Source: Bacilli bacterium (GTDB lineage Bacteria > Bacillota_I > Bacilli_A > RFN20 > CAG-826). From it: a DNA stretch of 31,723 nt. Below are positions 1 through 7,115 of the stretch, in pieces (position 1 is the stretch's first letter; each line of letters starts with the position of its first letter). The position numbers and the translations under genes are program-made. The notes under the pieces are model-generated. The model was not told the origin of the DNA and made no database searches. It saw only the letters and a list, made by a program, of their open reading frames with translations. The DNA is taken from contig JAKSVY010000014.1 in assembly GCA_024413875.1 (NCBI GenBank), forward strand, positions 1 through 31,723. The letters run 5' to 3'.

Positions 1-77
1 ATTCTTGTGATAAGAATTAATAAGACAATAAATACTACGATTGAAATTACGAGTACAGCAATTTCCCATGGCTTCAT
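1..77 (-). CDS. SPFH/band-7 (stomatin-like) membrane protein, N-terminal fragment
   Basis: Only the first 25 or so codons are inside the window; the gene runs off the left edge. The visible peptide begins MKPWEIAVLVISIVV and is one hydrophobic membrane segment ending in a basic residue, as at the N-terminus of stomatin/flotillin-type proteins. The start codon shares one base with the NfeD stop (TAATG) and sits behind an excellent AAGGAGG ribosome site located in the last NfeD codons. The family name is an inference: NfeD-like genes are very commonly followed by SPFH genes, and the fragment itself shows only the anchor. Confidence 0.55.
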   Translation of the reverse strand, partial: MKPWEIAVLVISIVVFIVLLILITR

Positions 78-532
78 TATTTGTTACCTCCTTCTTCAAT
101 AACTTTAACAATTAATTTGTTACCATTAATCGCTAAGACACTTACTTTAGTGCCTTCTAAAATTGGTTCGTTTTCTTTTGTGTTAATTGCGGTCCAGACA
201 ATTCCGTTAATACGGACTTCCCCATGATTAAGTTCATCATAAGCCTTGACCATAACACCTTTTTTACCAACCATTTCATCAACGTTAGTATCAACAACAT
301 TGCGTTTCATATACTTTGTGATGAGCGGTCTAAGTGCAAACATAGTTGCAACACTTATTACCACAAAGATAATAAGTTGAATCCACCAGTGAACTCCTGG
401 TATGAATGACACAACCATAGATACAATTGCAGCGAATGCGAACCAAACGCTAACAACGCTAGTTGTGACACCCTCAATGATTAAGGCTATAACGAATACC
501 CCTAACCATAATGCCCACATATATGCTTCCAT
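77..532 (-). CDS. NfeD family membrane protein
   Basis: A 151-residue protein starting MEAYMWALWLG. Three to four hydrophobic segments fill residues 1-95 (including the WWIQLIIFVVISVATMFAL stretch). A soluble C-terminal part from about residue 105 (GKKGVMVKAYDELNHGEVRI..., then GTKVSVLAINGNKLIV) matches the small OB-fold beta-barrel of NfeD proteins, which partner with stomatin-like SPFH proteins in membrane quality control or microdomain organisation. A longer reading frame exists upstream, but this ATG is preceded by AGGAGA and lies one base after the stop of the previous gene, so it is the better start. It is translationally coupled to the downstream SPFH gene by a TAATG overlap. Confidence 0.85.
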   Translation of the reverse strand: MEAYMWALWLGVFVIALIIEGVTTSVVSVWFAFAAIVSMVVSFIPGVHWWIQLIIFVVISVATMFALRPLITKYMKRNVVDTNVDEMVGKKGVMVKAYDELNHGEVRINGIVWTAINTKENEPILEGTKVSVLAINGNKLIVKVIEEGGNK

Positions 533-533
533 A

Positions 534-908
534 TTAGTTCTCCTTTCCGGTAAGAACGATAAGAACGTTTTCGTTATCATCCCATCTAGTGTTGAATTTA
601 ACTGGAACTTTCTTATCAAGTGATATACCTAGACATCCTGAGATGTTTTTCATTAAATCTGTCGACGAGATACGTGTATAACTCTTGTTGATTGAGAGCT
701 TGTATAACGCATATTCATCAAGTTCACCACTATCAACTCTTGCTTTGTTATAAGGTTTGATAATGATGTTACCCTTTCCATCAACTCCAACTTGTACGCG
801 ATATGCATATTGGAATGGAACTGACGCAACGATATTCAGATCAATGTTTGTTAAGTAGAAGGACGCGACCCCTTCTTTATCTTTCGCGTTAAACCATTTT
901 ACTTCCAT
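534..908 (-). CDS. conserved-looking hypothetical protein upstream of nfeD
   Basis: A 124-residue soluble protein that I do not recognise. It has no signal peptide or membrane segment. The sequence alternates beta-like stretches (FYLTNIDLNIVASVPF, YAYRVQVGVDGKGNIIIKP) with a short polar C-terminal half (STDLMKNISGCLGISLDKKVPVKFNTRWDD, which I break here as a description of positions 78-107) and ends in a hydrophobic strand, VLIVLTG. Its stop is one base from the nfeD start, and the nfeD ribosome site lies in its last codons, so it is the first gene of the nfeD-SPFH operon. The ribosome site is weak: only TAGGT just before ATG. A promoter lies immediately upstream. A role in the same membrane complex is guilt by association only. 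Confidence 0.7.
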   Translation of the reverse strand: MEVKWFNAKDKEGVASFYLTNIDLNIVASVPFQYAYRVQVGVDGKGNIIIKPYNKARVDSGELDEYALYKLSINKSYTRISSTDLMKNISGCLGISLDKKVPVKFNTRWDDNENVLIVLTGKEN

Positions 909-927
909 ACCTATATTTAATCACTTA

Positions 928-955
928 ATTATAATTTATTCAAGAAAATTCAAAA
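928..955 (-). promoter_or_regulatory. promoter of the hypothetical-nfeD-SPFH operon
   Basis: On the minus strand, a perfect -10 TATAAT lies at 928-933 and a TTTTGA -35 candidate at 950-955, 16 bp apart. Transcription would begin about 13 bases before the ATG at 908. The -10 is strong and the -35 is moderate. Confidence 0.5.
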
Positions 956-982
956 CAATTCATAAATAGTTACAAAAGTACA

Positions 983-1006
983 TAAAAAGACACCTTTCAG
1001 TGCCTT
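983..1006 (-). terminator. rho-independent terminator of csoR-copA
   Basis: Minus-strand hairpin AAGGCAC-TGAAAG-GTGTCTT (one G-U pair) running into a short T-tract, 25 bases after the copA stop. It separates the copper operon from the nfeD operon promoter. Confidence 0.75.
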
Positions 1007-1030
1007 CTTATTTAATATAATTTTGATTAA

Positions 1031-1237
1031 TTATTTAGCATTATAATCCGCTGCAATAATTGCATTAACAATATCTTCTCTTTTAGCGGTGCCATCATGA
1101 GTAACAACTACGTTGTTTTCTTCTAAAGATGCAACTGCTGATGTAACACCCGGGACTGATAAGCAAGCATTTTGAACGTGCTTTACACAATGCATGCACA
1201 TCATTCCTTCAACACTGATAACGTATTCTGTATTCAT
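1031..1237 (-). CDS. candidate CopZ-like copper chaperone made by internal initiation within copA
   Basis: Within copA, AAGGAGG at 1246-1252 lies 8 bases before an in-frame ATG (1235-1237). From there to the copA stop is a 68-residue HMA domain beginning MNTEYVISVEGMMCMHC, the size and layout of free CopZ copper chaperones. The ribosome site is also read as the linker codons K-E-E-V of the fusion. Two readings fit: an old copZ gene fused in frame to copA that kept its ribosome site, or a working dual-output gene giving both full CopA and free chaperone. The sequence is directly visible; production of the short protein is inference. Confidence 0.5.
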   Translation of the reverse strand: MNTEYVISVEGMMCMHCVKHVQNACLSVPGVTSAVASLEENNVVVTHDGTAKREDIVNAIIAADYNAK

Positions 1238-3487
1238 CTTAACTTCCTCCTTAATAGGTTCTTGAATTTCTTTGAATTTTTTCTCTGGTTTGAACAAGTT
1301 TATCGTTAATGCATTAAGCACTACCGAAACACTTGAAATAGACATTGCAATACTTCCAATCATTGGAGACATTCTAAATCCATTAATGTAATACATAAAT
1401 CCAGTTGCAAGGATTACACATACAAAGTTATAGAAGAATGCCCAGAATAATCCTAACTTAATAGTGTTTAATGTTCGTTTACTTAACGAGATAACATTTA
1501 GCACATCTAATAAGTCATTTCTAAGAAGAACAATATCTGCACTATCGATAGCAACATCCGATCCTGCTCCAATAGCGATTCCTAAATCAGCGCTGATTAA
1601 CGCTAATGCGTCATTAACACCATCACCAACCATTGCCACTAAATGTTTATCATCTTGTTTTAATGAATTAATAATTCTTTGTTTATCAGTTGGAAGGACA
1701 TCCGCTTTCACTTCGTCCACTCCAACTTCTTTTGCAATTGCTTCAGCGGTCTTTTTATTATCACCCGTAAGCATAACAACCTTGATGCCTTTTTCTCTAA
1801 GTTTTTTAATCGCAAGAACTGAGTTTTCTTTTACTTCATCTTTAACGGTGATAATACCCACTACTTCAGTGTTCTTAATAATAATTAAAGGTGTTTTACC
1901 TTCCAAAGAATAAGCATTAATCTTATCTTCAATATCTGTATCAATATTCAAATCATCTACCAACTTAAGATTACCAACATAATATGTTTCATTATTGATA
2001 ACACCTTTTAAGCCTCTACCATCAATTGATTCAAAGTTAGATACTTCTAACAACTTAGAATGTTTATTCTTTGAATAATCTACAATTGAACTCGCTAATG
2101 GGTGTTCAGAAAGATTTTCAATTGAATAAACAACAGATAATAAATCTTCTTTTGTGTAAGAAATAAAATCCACTACTTTAGGTTTACCTTCTGTGATGGT
2201 GCCTGTCTTATCTAAAACGATTGTTTTAATGTTATGAGCTTTTTCTAAGATTTCAGCATTCTTAATTAATAAGCCATTTTCAGCTCCCTTACCTGTTCCA
2301 ACCATAATAGCGACAGGCGTAGCTAAACCTAATGCACATGGACAAGCAATTACAACAACAGTAATTCCAAAGTTTAATGCAAGTTCAAAATCCTTTGAAA
2401 CGATATAGTTAACAATAAACACTACTAAAGCAATACTTAGAATTACTGGAACAAAGATACCAGAAATCTTATCTGCTAATTTTGAAATAGGTGCTTTTGA
2501 ATTTGATGCTTCATCCACCAATCTAATGATATTAGCGATACTTGTATCTTCACCAACTTTAGTAGCCTTAATTTTGATATACCCTGCAGTTAATGTAGTT
2601 GCAGAATATACACTAGAATTAACCTCTTTATATACAGGCATAGATTCGCCTGTAATATTAGCTTGATCAATAGATGCACTACCTTCAATGATAATTCCAT
2701 CAACTGGTATCGCGTCACCTTTCTTAATCACCACAATATCGCCAATTTGAACATCTTTAATGTCAACTGTTACTTCTTGTTCATTTTTAATGATAATCGC
2801 GCTCTTAGGGGCTAAATCCATTAATTTTGTAATAGCCTTAGTGGTTCTTTTCTTTGATAACCCTTCTAAATACTTTCCTAGGCTAACTAAAGTAAGAATC
2901 ATACCCGCTGATTCAAAATATAAATAGTCATGATATTCAGGATGACCAAAGCCAATCATGAATAAACAATAGACTCCATAAATCATTGAAGCAGTTGATC
3001 CTACTGCAATTAAAGTATCCATATTTGGATGACCTTTAAATAATTTAGAGAATCCAGATATGAAGTATTTAAAGTAGATAACAATAATAGGAAGAGTTAA
3101 TACAAATTGAAGAAGTGAGAAACCAAGTGGACTTTCCATATGGTCAAATACTTTAGGAGCTGGCCAGTTCCACATCATATTTCCCATTGAGAAATACATA
3201 ATGACTAAAAGAATAACAATAGAGATTATTAATTTAATTAAGTCATAATCTTTTTGCTTTTTAACCTTAACTTCTTTTTCTGGTAAAGACGCTCCATAAC
3301 CAGCATTTTTAACCGCGTCTACAATGTTTAAAACAGAACATGAATTTTCATCGTATTCGACAATCATATTGTTTTGGAGAAGATTAACATTAACAGATTT
3401 TACTCCATTAAGTCTTTCTACAGCTTTTTGGACATGGGCTTGGCACGCTGCGCAACTCATTCCCGTAACATCAAATTTCTTTTTCAT
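1031..3487 (-). CDS. copA: copper-translocating P1B-type ATPase with N- and C-terminal metal-binding domains
   Basis: An 818-residue membrane ATPase that exports Cu(I). In order: an N-terminal HMA domain (residues 1-68, GMSCAAC with C12 and C15), membrane helices, the TGES actuator motif (279-282), the CPC metal site in the membrane (382-384), the phosphorylated Asp in DKTGT (426), the HP motif (462-463) and GDGVND (621-626). After the last helices there is a second HMA domain (residues 751-818, GMMCMHC with C764 and C767). The terminal HMA domain is CopZ-sized, and its first Met is preceded by a perfect ribosome site; see the separate internal-CDS entry. The start lies two bases after the csoR stop with no clear ribosome site of its own, so it is probably translationally coupled. 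Copper specificity follows from CPC, the CxxC domains and the CsoR partner. Confidence 0.96.
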   Translation of the reverse strand: MKKKFDVTGMSCAACQAHVQKAVERLNGVKSVNVNLLQNNMIVEYDENSCSVLNIVDAVKNAGYGASLPEKEVKVKKQKDYDLIKLIISIVILLVIMYFSMGNMMWNWPAPKVFDHMESPLGFSLLQFVLTLPIIVIYFKYFISGFSKLFKGHPNMDTLIAVGSTASMIYGVYCLFMIGFGHPEYHDYLYFESAGMILTLVSLGKYLEGLSKKRTTKAITKLMDLAPKSAIIIKNEQEVTVDIKDVQIGDIVVIKKGDAIPVDGIIIEGSASIDQANITGESMPVYKEVNSSVYSATTLTAGYIKIKATKVGEDTSIANIIRLVDEASNSKAPISKLADKISGIFVPVILSIALVVFIVNYIVSKDFELALNFGITVVVIACPCALGLATPVAIMVGTGKGAENGLLIKNAEILEKAHNIKTIVLDKTGTITEGKPKVVDFISYTKEDLLSVVYSIENLSEHPLASSIVDYSKNKHSKLLEVSNFESIDGRGLKGVINNETYYVGNLKLVDDLNIDTDIEDKINAYSLEGKTPLIIIKNTEVVGIITVKDEVKENSVLAIKKLREKGIKVVMLTGDNKKTAEAIAKEVGVDEVKADVLPTDKQRIINSLKQDDKHLVAMVGDGVNDALALISADLGIAIGAGSDVAIDSADIVLLRNDLLDVLNVISLSKRTLNTIKLGLFWAFFYNFVCVILATGFMYYINGFRMSPMIGSIAMSISSVSVVLNALTINLFKPEKKFKEIQEPIKEEVKMNTEYVISVEGMMCMHCVKHVQNACLSVPGVTSAVASLEENNVVVTHDGTAKREDIVNAIIAADYNAK
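1246..1252 (-). promoter_or_regulatory. internal Shine-Dalgarno site inside copA
   Basis: Perfect AAGGAGG, 8 bases from an in-frame ATG at the border of the last metal-binding domain. It is stronger than anything in front of the copA start itself. Confidence 0.6.
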
Positions 3488-3489
3488 AA

Positions 3490-3786
3490 TTAAAACTTTT
3501 TGAATAATTCAACAATCTCATCCACTACTTCAGTTTCACCATTTTGAATTCTTTCAATTAAACATGAATGGACGTGTTGATCTAAGATGACACCTGATAA
3601 AGATTTAATGGATTTATCAATCGCTGCGAGTTGAATTAAGATATCATCACAATATCTATCATCTTCAATCATCTTTTTTACTCCATTCATTTGGCCAATA
3701 AGACGATTCATTCTCGAAATGAGAGCTTTCTTTTCTTCTTCGGTTCTCATCTTTGTTTTATTTTCATTGCAGCAACATTTTTCCAT
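3490..3786 (-). CDS. csoR: CsoR-type copper-sensing transcriptional repressor
   Basis: A 98-residue all-helical DUF156/CsoR family protein. The copper ligands fall at C46 (YCDDIL), H71 and C75 (HVHSC), the C-H-C pattern and spacing of copper-responsive CsoR rather than the nickel or formaldehyde relatives. The N-terminus carries an extra MEKCCC cysteine cluster that could also bind metal. The start ATG has GAGG eight bases upstream. It is the first gene of an operon with copA, and a palindromic operator overlaps its promoter, so it should repress its own operon and release it when Cu(I) binds. Confidence 0.93.
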   Translation of the reverse strand: MEKCCCNENKTKMRTEEEKKALISRMNRLIGQMNGVKKMIEDDRYCDDILIQLAAIDKSIKSLSGVILDQHVHSCLIERIQNGETEVVDEIVELFKKF

Positions 3787-3804
3787 AATAAATACCTCGC
3801 TGCT

Positions 3805-3833
3805 ATTATATACCCACTGGGGGTATATGAGAA
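3805..3833 (-). promoter_or_regulatory. csoR-copA promoter with overlapping CsoR operator
   Basis: ATATACCC-ACTGG-GGGTATAT at 3808-3828 is an inverted repeat of the GTATACCC/GGGTAT type bound by CsoR proteins. The minus-strand -10 TATAAT (3805-3810) overlaps its edge, and a weak -35 (TTCTCA, 3828-3833) abuts the other side, so a bound repressor would block RNA polymerase. Confidence 0.85.
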
Positions 3834-3837
3834 GAGC

Positions 3838-3865
3838 AAAAATAAACCGCCTCGTTAGAGACGGT
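3838..3865 (-). terminator. terminator hairpin upstream of the csoR promoter
   Basis: Minus-strand ACCGTCTC-TAAC-GAGGCGGT (eight pairs, one wobble) followed by TTTATTTTT. It cannot serve the dehydrogenase gene at 4020, which has its own terminator at 3974-3998, so it ends some other transcript. Confidence 0.7.
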
Positions 3866-3908
3866 ATACATTGTTATAAATATTAAGCTTCGTTTATCTC
3901 TGTGTTTT
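3838..3908 (-). ncRNA. candidate small RNA between the dehydrogenase and csoR
   Basis: A good minus-strand promoter (-35 TTGAAT 3937-3942, 16 bp, -10 TATAAT 3915-3920) points into about 70 bases that end in an intrinsic terminator (3838-3865). No credible reading frame with a ribosome site lies between. This gives a self-contained short transcript of unknown function. Alternatively it is a copper-independent second promoter for csoR-copA whose leader is attenuated by the hairpin. Confidence 0.4.
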
Positions 3909-3914
3909 GTCGTT

Positions 3915-3942
3915 ATTATAAAAAACCACTTTAAAAATTCAA
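3915..3942 (-). promoter_or_regulatory. promoter of the candidate small RNA
   Basis: TTGAAT (3937-3942) and a perfect TATAAT (3915-3920) separated by 16 bp on the minus strand. It lies after the dehydrogenase terminator. Confidence 0.55.
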
Positions 3943-3973
3943 GTTTTTTAAAGGCTTGCGCAAACGAAGTAAC

Positions 3974-3998
3974 AAAAAGATCCGATATGCATCGGACC
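3974..3998 (-). terminator. terminator of the 3-hydroxyacyl-CoA dehydrogenase gene
   Basis: Minus-strand GGTCCGAT-GCAT-ATCGGATC followed by TTTTT, about 20 bases after the gene stop. Confidence 0.85.
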
Positions 3999-4019
3999 TT
4001 AATGTAATTTATTAGTTAA

Positions 4020-4994
4020 TTACTTTGTGTAAGTATAGAAGCCTTTACCAGCTGCTACGCCTGTTTCGCCTTTTTCAATCTTTTCTCTAAGCATCTTTTC
4101 CATTGCTTTGAAGTTGTAAGGCATCATCATCTTCTTTAAGATTGGATTAAGTAATCCTGGAACCTTTTGGAATTGAAGAACAATGTTATATGCTGTTTGA
4201 AGACCAACAACGTCAACAATTTGGAAAGGGCCACGTGGAGAGCCTGTACCTAATACCCAAGCTTTATCAACGCTTTCTGGATCAGAAACACCAGAAGCAA
4301 CTAAGTCCATACCAGACATTAAGAATGGAACTAACATAGAGTTGAGTAAGTAACCGTTCTTTTCTTTGAGAACTGGAAGAGCAACCATTCTAATTGCGTT
4401 AGCGAATTCAACTAATTCTTGGAAGTACTTTGGATCTGTCTTTTCTTGAGACATAACTTCAGCAGTATTAGATCTCCAAATGTGGTTAGCAAAGTGGAGT
4501 GATAAATACTTTTCAGGTCTACCTGTGTATTTAGCGAATGTTGATGGAAGAAGTGTTGAAGAGTTTGTAACAACAACTGTCTTTTCATCTAAGTATTGTG
4601 CTAAATCCTTGTAGTAAGCAATCTTTTCGTCTGTGATTTCTGCCATTGATTCAATGACTAAGTCAGCATCCTTATATGCTTCTTTCTTATCAACAACTAA
4701 CTTAATTGTTGAGTAAGCTCTTTCAACTTTAGCTAAGCATTCTTCTTTGTTGAATGTATCAACATCTGCTAAACCTCTTGCCCAGAAAGTTGGTTTTGTT
4801 TTGTCTTGCTTATCCATTGCTTCGATATCTGCAATGTAATTAGCTTTTAATGTGTCAAGCTTTGGTTGGCATCTTCCGACTGAAGCTTCACTTCTTAACC
4901 AAATTGTGACATCAAAACCACAATAAGCTGCTTGGAATGCGATTTGGCTTCCTAATACACCGCCACCAGCGACGACTACTTTTTTGTAATTCAT
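4020..4994 (-). CDS. 3-hydroxyacyl-CoA dehydrogenase family NAD-dependent oxidoreductase
   Basis: A 324-residue cytoplasmic enzyme of the 3HCDH fold, oxidising a 3-hydroxy group with NAD. The N-terminal Rossmann fold shows VVVAGGGVLGSQIA (residues 6-19). The catalytic residues of 3-hydroxybutyryl-CoA dehydrogenases can be placed as Ser145/146 (NSST), His167 (HFANH), Glu179 exactly 12 residues after the His, and Asn218 (GYLLN). A C-terminal helical dimerisation domain follows. At 324 residues it is longer than the usual 282-residue butyrate-pathway enzyme and close to lambda-crystallin/gulonate dehydrogenases, so the substrate is uncertain. It has a GGGAGG ribosome site, its own promoter and its own terminator, and no thiolase or crotonase genes nearby to support a full fermentation operon. 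Confidence 0.85.
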   Translation of the reverse strand: MNYKKVVVAGGGVLGSQIAFQAAYCGFDVTIWLRSEASVGRCQPKLDTLKANYIADIEAMDKQDKTKPTFWARGLADVDTFNKEECLAKVERAYSTIKLVVDKKEAYKDADLVIESMAEITDEKIAYYKDLAQYLDEKTVVVTNSSTLLPSTFAKYTGRPEKYLSLHFANHIWRSNTAEVMSQEKTDPKYFQELVEFANAIRMVALPVLKEKNGYLLNSMLVPFLMSGMDLVASGVSDPESVDKAWVLGTGSPRGPFQIVDVVGLQTAYNIVLQFQKVPGLLNPILKKMMMPYNFKAMEKMLREKIEKGETGVAAGKGFYTYTK

Positions 4995-5021
4995 TATAAT
5001 ATCCTCCCGAAATACCTCTAA

Positions 5022-5049
5022 ATAGTAACATCCAGGGCATACAATTCAA
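5022..5049 (-). promoter_or_regulatory. promoter of the dehydrogenase gene
   Basis: Minus-strand -35 TTGAAT (5044-5049), 16-bp spacer, -10 TACTAT (5022-5027), about 28 bases before the ATG. Confidence 0.5.
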
Positions 5050-5091
5050 CCAACAAAAATAAACAAGTGTTGGAAAATGATTAAATAATTG

Positions 5092-5790
5092 TTAAATAAC
5101 AATATTATTTAATTTTTCTATCTCTTCTTCACTTAATAATCTATATTCGCCTAAGCTTAAATCTTCATGGTTTAAAAATGCAAAAGATTTACGATCTAAC
5201 TTAATAACTTTTAAACCAAACTTTTGGAACATTCTTTTAACTTGATGGAACTTTCCTTGGTGAATAGTTAATTCTCCAACATTACTAGAAAGAATTACTA
5301 ACTCTCCTGGAAGAGTTAATTCATCATCAAGCATAATGCCTTCTTTGAAGGCTTTAACCATTTCTTGTTTGATTGGTAAATCAGTTTCAACAAGATATGT
5401 TTTATCAACATGATATTTAGGACTTAATAATTTATGACAAAGTGGTCCATTGTTTGTAAGAAGTAATGTTCCAGTTGTATCTACATCAAGTCTTCCAACC
5501 GGAAAAAGATTTGCAAACTTATATTCTGGAATTAAATCAGTTACAGGAGGATAAACATTATCCTCTACTGCAGACACATAGCCTTCTGGTTTATTTAATA
5601 AAACATAATAAAATTCACTGTAAACAATTTGTTCACCATCAACACATACGATAGACTTGTTTTCATCAATGTTTAAAGATCCTGTTTTTGGAACAACGCC
5701 ATCAACAGTTACTCTTTTCTTATGAATTAAAACTTTTACTTCGCTTCTAGTGCCAACACCAGAATTTGCTAAGAATTTATCTAATCTCAT
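5092..5790 (-). CDS. rsuA: 16S rRNA pseudouridine synthase, RsuA family
   Basis: A 232-residue protein. An S4 RNA-binding domain (residues 1-50, MRLDKFLANSGVGTRSEV) is followed by the RsuA/RluB catalytic domain with the signature GRLDVDTTG. D102 is the expected catalytic aspartate. Family members make pseudouridine in the small-subunit rRNA (position 516 in E. coli); the exact target here is inferred from the family. The start is one base beyond the stop of the histidine phosphatase, so it is the last gene of the four-gene operon and probably coupled. No convincing terminator follows; the promoter of the next gene lies within 70 bases. Confidence 0.88.
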   Translation of the reverse strand: MRLDKFLANSGVGTRSEVKVLIHKKRVTVDGVVPKTGSLNIDENKSIVCVDGEQIVYSEFYYVLLNKPEGYVSAVEDNVYPPVTDLIPEYKFANLFPVGRLDVDTTGTLLLTNNGPLCHKLLSPKYHVDKTYLVETDLPIKQEMVKAFKEGIMLDDELTLPGELVILSSNVGELTIHQGKFHQVKRMFQKFGLKVIKLDRKSFAFLNHEDLSLGEYRLLSEEEIEKLNNIVI

Positions 5791-5791
5791 T

Positions 5792-6514
5792 TTACTTTCT
5801 ATCGTTTGAGAATCTTGTTTCTCTAAATCTCGCCATAAAAGATGGTTTAAGACCAGCGTGTTCTAAGTGAGAAACATCAGAGAATCCTAAGCATCTAAAT
5901 TGAGCGATGCCATCTTCTCTTTCTTCACTTACAAATGTTGTAACACTGCTAGTTAATGCACAGAAATATTGGGCAACTAACCAATATGGAACTTGGATAA
6001 GATGTGCCATTAAAACGGAATTTAATCCATGGTGAGCAAAGATTACTAATGTTTCATTGTTTGGTCTTGTAACTTTATAGTTAAGACCTTCTCTAACATA
6101 ACCAATACCCGCTAAGATGCTATCGAATTCATTGATAACAATATCGTGATATTTTTTCATTTCTGCTGTTTGCATAATTGGACCATCAAGATAGTTATCT
6201 AAATCAAATAACTCGTCTTTGTTCTTTTCAATAAATGAAGGCATTAAATCCCAGTTATTCCACTTTGTACCTTTTTCATCAATAGTAAGTGGATGATGGA
6301 ATTCAACAAATTCATCTTTAACAATAATAGGTTTTTCACCTTTAATAACTGCTTCTGCAGTCATTCTTGCTCTTGGAAGAGAAGATGAATAAATATAATC
6401 AAAATCTTTAGCAGAATAACATTCCCCTAAAGCTTTAGCTTCTAGGAAACCTTTCTCTGTTAAAGTGTTGTGTTCATAATCTGGTTCAGCGTGTCTAATT
6501 AATACAATTTTCAT
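5792..6514 (-). CDS. histidine phosphatase family protein (phosphoglycerate-mutase-like)
   Basis: A 240-residue cytoplasmic enzyme. The RHA motif with the phosphate-accepting histidine is at R7-H8, the arginine loop at SSSLPRARMTAEA (43-55), an acidic residue in EFVEFHHP (68-75), and the second catalytic His at IFAHHG (158-163). These mark the branch of the phosphoglycerate mutase superfamily that removes phosphate from small molecules or sugars. It begins six bases after the SIS-domain gene without a strong ribosome site. Sitting with a HAD phosphatase and a sugar-phosphate-type SIS protein, a phosphosugar substrate is plausible but unproved. Confidence 0.82.
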   Translation of the reverse strand: MKIVLIRHAEPDYEHNTLTEKGFLEAKALGECYSAKDFDYIYSSSLPRARMTAEAVIKGEKPIIVKDEFVEFHHPLTIDEKGTKWNNWDLMPSFIEKNKDELFDLDNYLDGPIMQTAEMKKYHDIVINEFDSILAGIGYVREGLNYKVTRPNNETLVIFAHHGLNSVLMAHLIQVPYWLVAQYFCALTSSVTTFVSEEREDGIAQFRCLGFSDVSHLEHAGLKPSFMARFRETRFSNDRK

Positions 6515-6519
6515 AAGTC

Positions 6520-7101
6520 TTAAGATAATTTACTTTCAAGTTCCATAGCAATGTAATGAAGGATTTCTTCTTTTAATCCGCAAGGTGCTTTAATAGTCAC
6601 TCTTGCGATCTTAGATAATTCAGAATCTTCCATATCGGTTAACGCGACAACATGAAGTCCTAATACATCTGCTGCGATTGCAGCCTTCACCACTTCAACA
6701 CTGTTACCGTTATTAGAAATACAGAACAAAATGTCATTAGGACAATTTTCTGAATATGATACAACTTGTTGAGCATAGATAAGTTCACTAGAACCATCAT
6801 TATTCATCGCATCAATAAATGTTTTATTAGCGGTTAAATCAATAACTGGTAAACCTCTAACTAAATCGTGTCTCATAGATAAATCTAATTTAATCGCGAT
6901 TTCCTTAGGGATTGGACGATAATCTACGAATGTTTTTAAAAGAGAACGAGTTAAATTATTTGAATCATCAACTGATTCTTCTGATCCGCACACTAAAAGT
7001 TTACCTTTAATGTTGAATGAATTAATGAGTTCAGTGATAGCCTTGTCAATTGATGGCTTAACTGGTAATAATTCTGGGTGTTCTTTAAATAACTTAACCA
7101 T
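6520..7101 (-). CDS. SIS-domain protein, GmhA/DiaA-like phosphosugar-binding
   Basis: A 193-residue single SIS domain. GKLLVCGSEES (33-43) and FCISNNGNS (126-134) line up with the CGNGGS and ISTSGNS phosphosugar-binding loops of phosphoheptose isomerase GmhA; ALTD (153-156) and a C-terminal EEILHYIAMELE (178-189) also align, keeping the family histidine at H182. The loop that carries the catalytic Glu in GmhA (HFAEEL) reads NNLTRSLL here, so isomerase activity is doubtful. A binding or regulatory role, or a different phosphosugar, is possible. GGAGG precedes the start. It follows the HAD gene by 14 bases. Confidence 0.72.
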   Translation of the reverse strand: MVKLFKEHPELLPVKPSIDKAITELINSFNIKGKLLVCGSEESVDDSNNLTRSLLKTFVDYRPIPKEIAIKLDLSMRHDLVRGLPVIDLTANKTFIDAMNNDGSSELIYAQQVVSYSENCPNDILFCISNNGNSVEVVKAAIAADVLGLHVVALTDMEDSELSKIARVTIKAPCGLKEEILHYIAMELESKLS

Positions 7102-7115
7102 AACTAATCCTCCGA

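Noticed and set aside
533..619. Longer NfeD start upstream of residue 1
   Set aside because: It would overlap the preceding gene by 86 bases, and the extra residues are not NfeD-like. AGGAGA marks the ATG at 532.
1464..1913. Plus-strand open frame of 149 codons opposite copA, and similar frames opposite ade, the permeases and others
   Set aside because: Shadows of real genes: no ribosome sites, low-complexity composition typical of antisense reading, and no family features.
3808..3873. 21-codon reading frame on the minus strand starting ATGTATACC and crossing the terminator at 3838-3865
   Set aside because: No ribosome site, it runs through a terminator stem and the CsoR operator, and the peptide has no recognisable features.
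5050..5091. CCAACA/TGTTGG inverted repeat as the rsuA terminator
   Set aside because: Only six pairs with a 12-base loop and no following T-run; too weak to call.
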